Shown here piece after piece: positions 4,400-5,100 of a stretch of DNA of 5,100 nucleotides (positions are counted from its first letter, which is position 1; each line of letters opens with the position of its first letter). The position numbers and the translations under genes were made by a program. Location of the stretch: positions 1-5,100 of the forward strand of contig JAITBW010000136.1 of NCBI GenBank assembly GCA_031283385.1, given 5' to 3'. The notes under the pieces were generated by a model. It was given only the letters and a program-made list of their open reading frames with translations. It had not been told where the DNA came from and did no database searches. The stretch comes from Nitrososphaerota archaeon (lineage in GTDB: Archaea; Thermoproteota; Bathyarchaeia; Bathyarchaeales; Bathycorpusculaceae).

Positions 4400-5100
4400 A
4401 TGCCGGTAAATGTCTATGAGTTAGTAACCAATCGTATTTTAGCAGAACTTCAAAAGGGCGTTATCCCTTGGCGGAAACCTTGGAGCGGCTGTGCGCCAAT
4501 CAATTACATAACCCGCAAGAAGTACCGAGGGATAAATCCCTTACTACTCCCGCATGGCGGTGAGTATTTGACATTTAAGCAGTGTCAAGAGTGCGGCGGC
4601 AAAATCAAAAAAGGCGAAAAATCCCAAATAATCATTTTCTTTAAAATGATTGAACATACGGACAAGGAAACCAACGAGATTACAGAGTATCCGTGTTTAA
4701 AGTATAGTAATGTTTTCCATATTAGCCAGTGTGACGGTATTGTAAGCAAATTAGAGATTGTACAGGAAGCCGACCCTATAGAGGCGGCGCAAAATATTGT
4801 TGATGGTTATGTGTCGCGCTCAGGCGTAAATTTTGTGCATGTTGCAGGGAGCGACCGCGCTTGTTATTCGCCCTCGTTTGATAAAATTATAATGCCTGCC
4901 ATGACCCAATTTGAAAGTAATAACGAGTATTACTCAACAGCTTTTCATGAGCTGGCTCATTCTACAGGGCATGAAAAACGCCTGAACCGTATTAATAAAT
5001 TAGCTAATTTTGGTATGGAAACGTATTCTAAGGAGGAGTTGGTGGCGGAGTTGTCTTCTGCTATGTTGATGAGTGTGGCGGGGGTTGAGCAGCCTGTAAC
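4400..5100 (+). CDS. ArdC-like antirestriction / zincin metallopeptidase protein (5' part, 233 codons)
   Basis: The frame opens at ATG 4400, eight bases after AGGAG (4387-4391), and runs off the window without a stop. Residues 3-110 match the ArdC N-terminal (DUF1738) domain, which binds single-stranded DNA: VYELVTNRILAELQKGVIPWRKPW, then YRGINPLLL, YLTFKQ and KKGEKSQIIIFFK. C62/C65 form a CxxC. From about 115 follows a zincin-like metallopeptidase domain with HELAH (183-187, HExxH), then STGHEKRLNR and the downstream YSKEELVAELSSA, whose glutamate is the expected third zinc ligand. Family members are carried by plasmids and conjugative elements and are thought to protect incoming DNA from restriction or to act during transfer. 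It is divergent from the recombinase and preceded by a structured leader with a terminator, so attenuation is likely. The C-terminus is not seen; fusions to larger proteins occur in this family. Confidence 0.9.
   Translation, partial: MPVNVYELVTNRILAELQKGVIPWRKPWSGCAPINYITRKKYRGINPLLLPHGGEYLTFKQCQECGGKIKKGEKSQIIIFFKMIEHTDKETNEITEYPCLKYSNVFHISQCDGIVSKLEIVQEADPIEAAQNIVDGYVSRSGVNFVHVAGSDRACYSPSFDKIIMPAMTQFESNNEYYSTAFHELAHSTGHEKRLNRINKLANFGMETYSKEELVAELSSAMLMSVAGVEQPV

Larger units (their letters stand above)
2480..5100. mobile_element. Integrative mobile element, left end, continuing past the window
   Basis: A large serine recombinase reading towards the boundary, followed by an ArdC-like gene, is the usual end architecture of integrative, conjugative or mobilisable elements in Clostridia. 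The boundary must fall between about 2466 and 2506. There the host surface-protein frame loses its family-like sequence while overlapping the recombinase 3' end in the opposite direction. The exact attachment core cannot be defined without the other end. No transfer genes are visible before the window ends. Confidence 0.7.

Overview
The window joins a degraded stretch of host chromosome (about 1-2480) to the left end of an integrative mobile element (about 2480 to past 5100). The element is of Bacillota/Clostridia type: a large serine recombinase, an ArdC-like protein with a strong AGGAG ribosome binding site, and a textbook extended -10 promoter. The host half is AT-rich and its starts have weak Shine-Dalgarno sequences. 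It fits a gut-type anaerobe, but the host lineage cannot be fixed from this sequence.

Host part. A minus-strand gene once encoded a zinc-ribbon, helical, ankyrin-repeat protein and ran from about 2018 leftwards out of the window. It is broken three ways: a frame change near 1886-1890, a second lesion made of a 13-bp tandem repeat (1769-1823) beside a probable 2-nt deletion, and an IS110-family insertion (about 31-1473). Joining base 30 to base 1474 removes the insertion with one copy of the flanking CTGGA and restores the ankyrin frame. This places the element ends without a database. The IS carries a full-length DEDD/serine transposase (258-1469) and a roughly 200-nt non-coding left end with the features expected of a bridge RNA. 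Divergent from the zinc-ribbon gene is the 5' end of a secreted surface protein (2177-2506). It has an in-frame TAG at codon 4 and is cut off where the second element begins.

Mobile element part. The recombinase (4046-2466, minus) reads towards the junction and appears to take its last codons and stop from host DNA. A 353-bp divergent intergenic region (4047-4399) separates it from an ArdC-like zinc metallopeptidase/antirestriction gene (4400 to past 5100, plus). A strong promoter (4146-4174) in that region would start a leader of about 220 nt. The leader holds two strong hairpins, a possible loop pseudoknot, a seven-codon Cys/Trp-rich mini-ORF and an intrinsic terminator-like hairpin about 65 bases before the gene. 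It looks like an attenuator or an independent small RNA and is the most interesting undescribed feature here.

Taken together, the recombinase moves the element, ArdC probably protects incoming single-stranded or newly entered DNA from host restriction, and the leader RNA may limit ArdC expression after establishment. That last role is inference.
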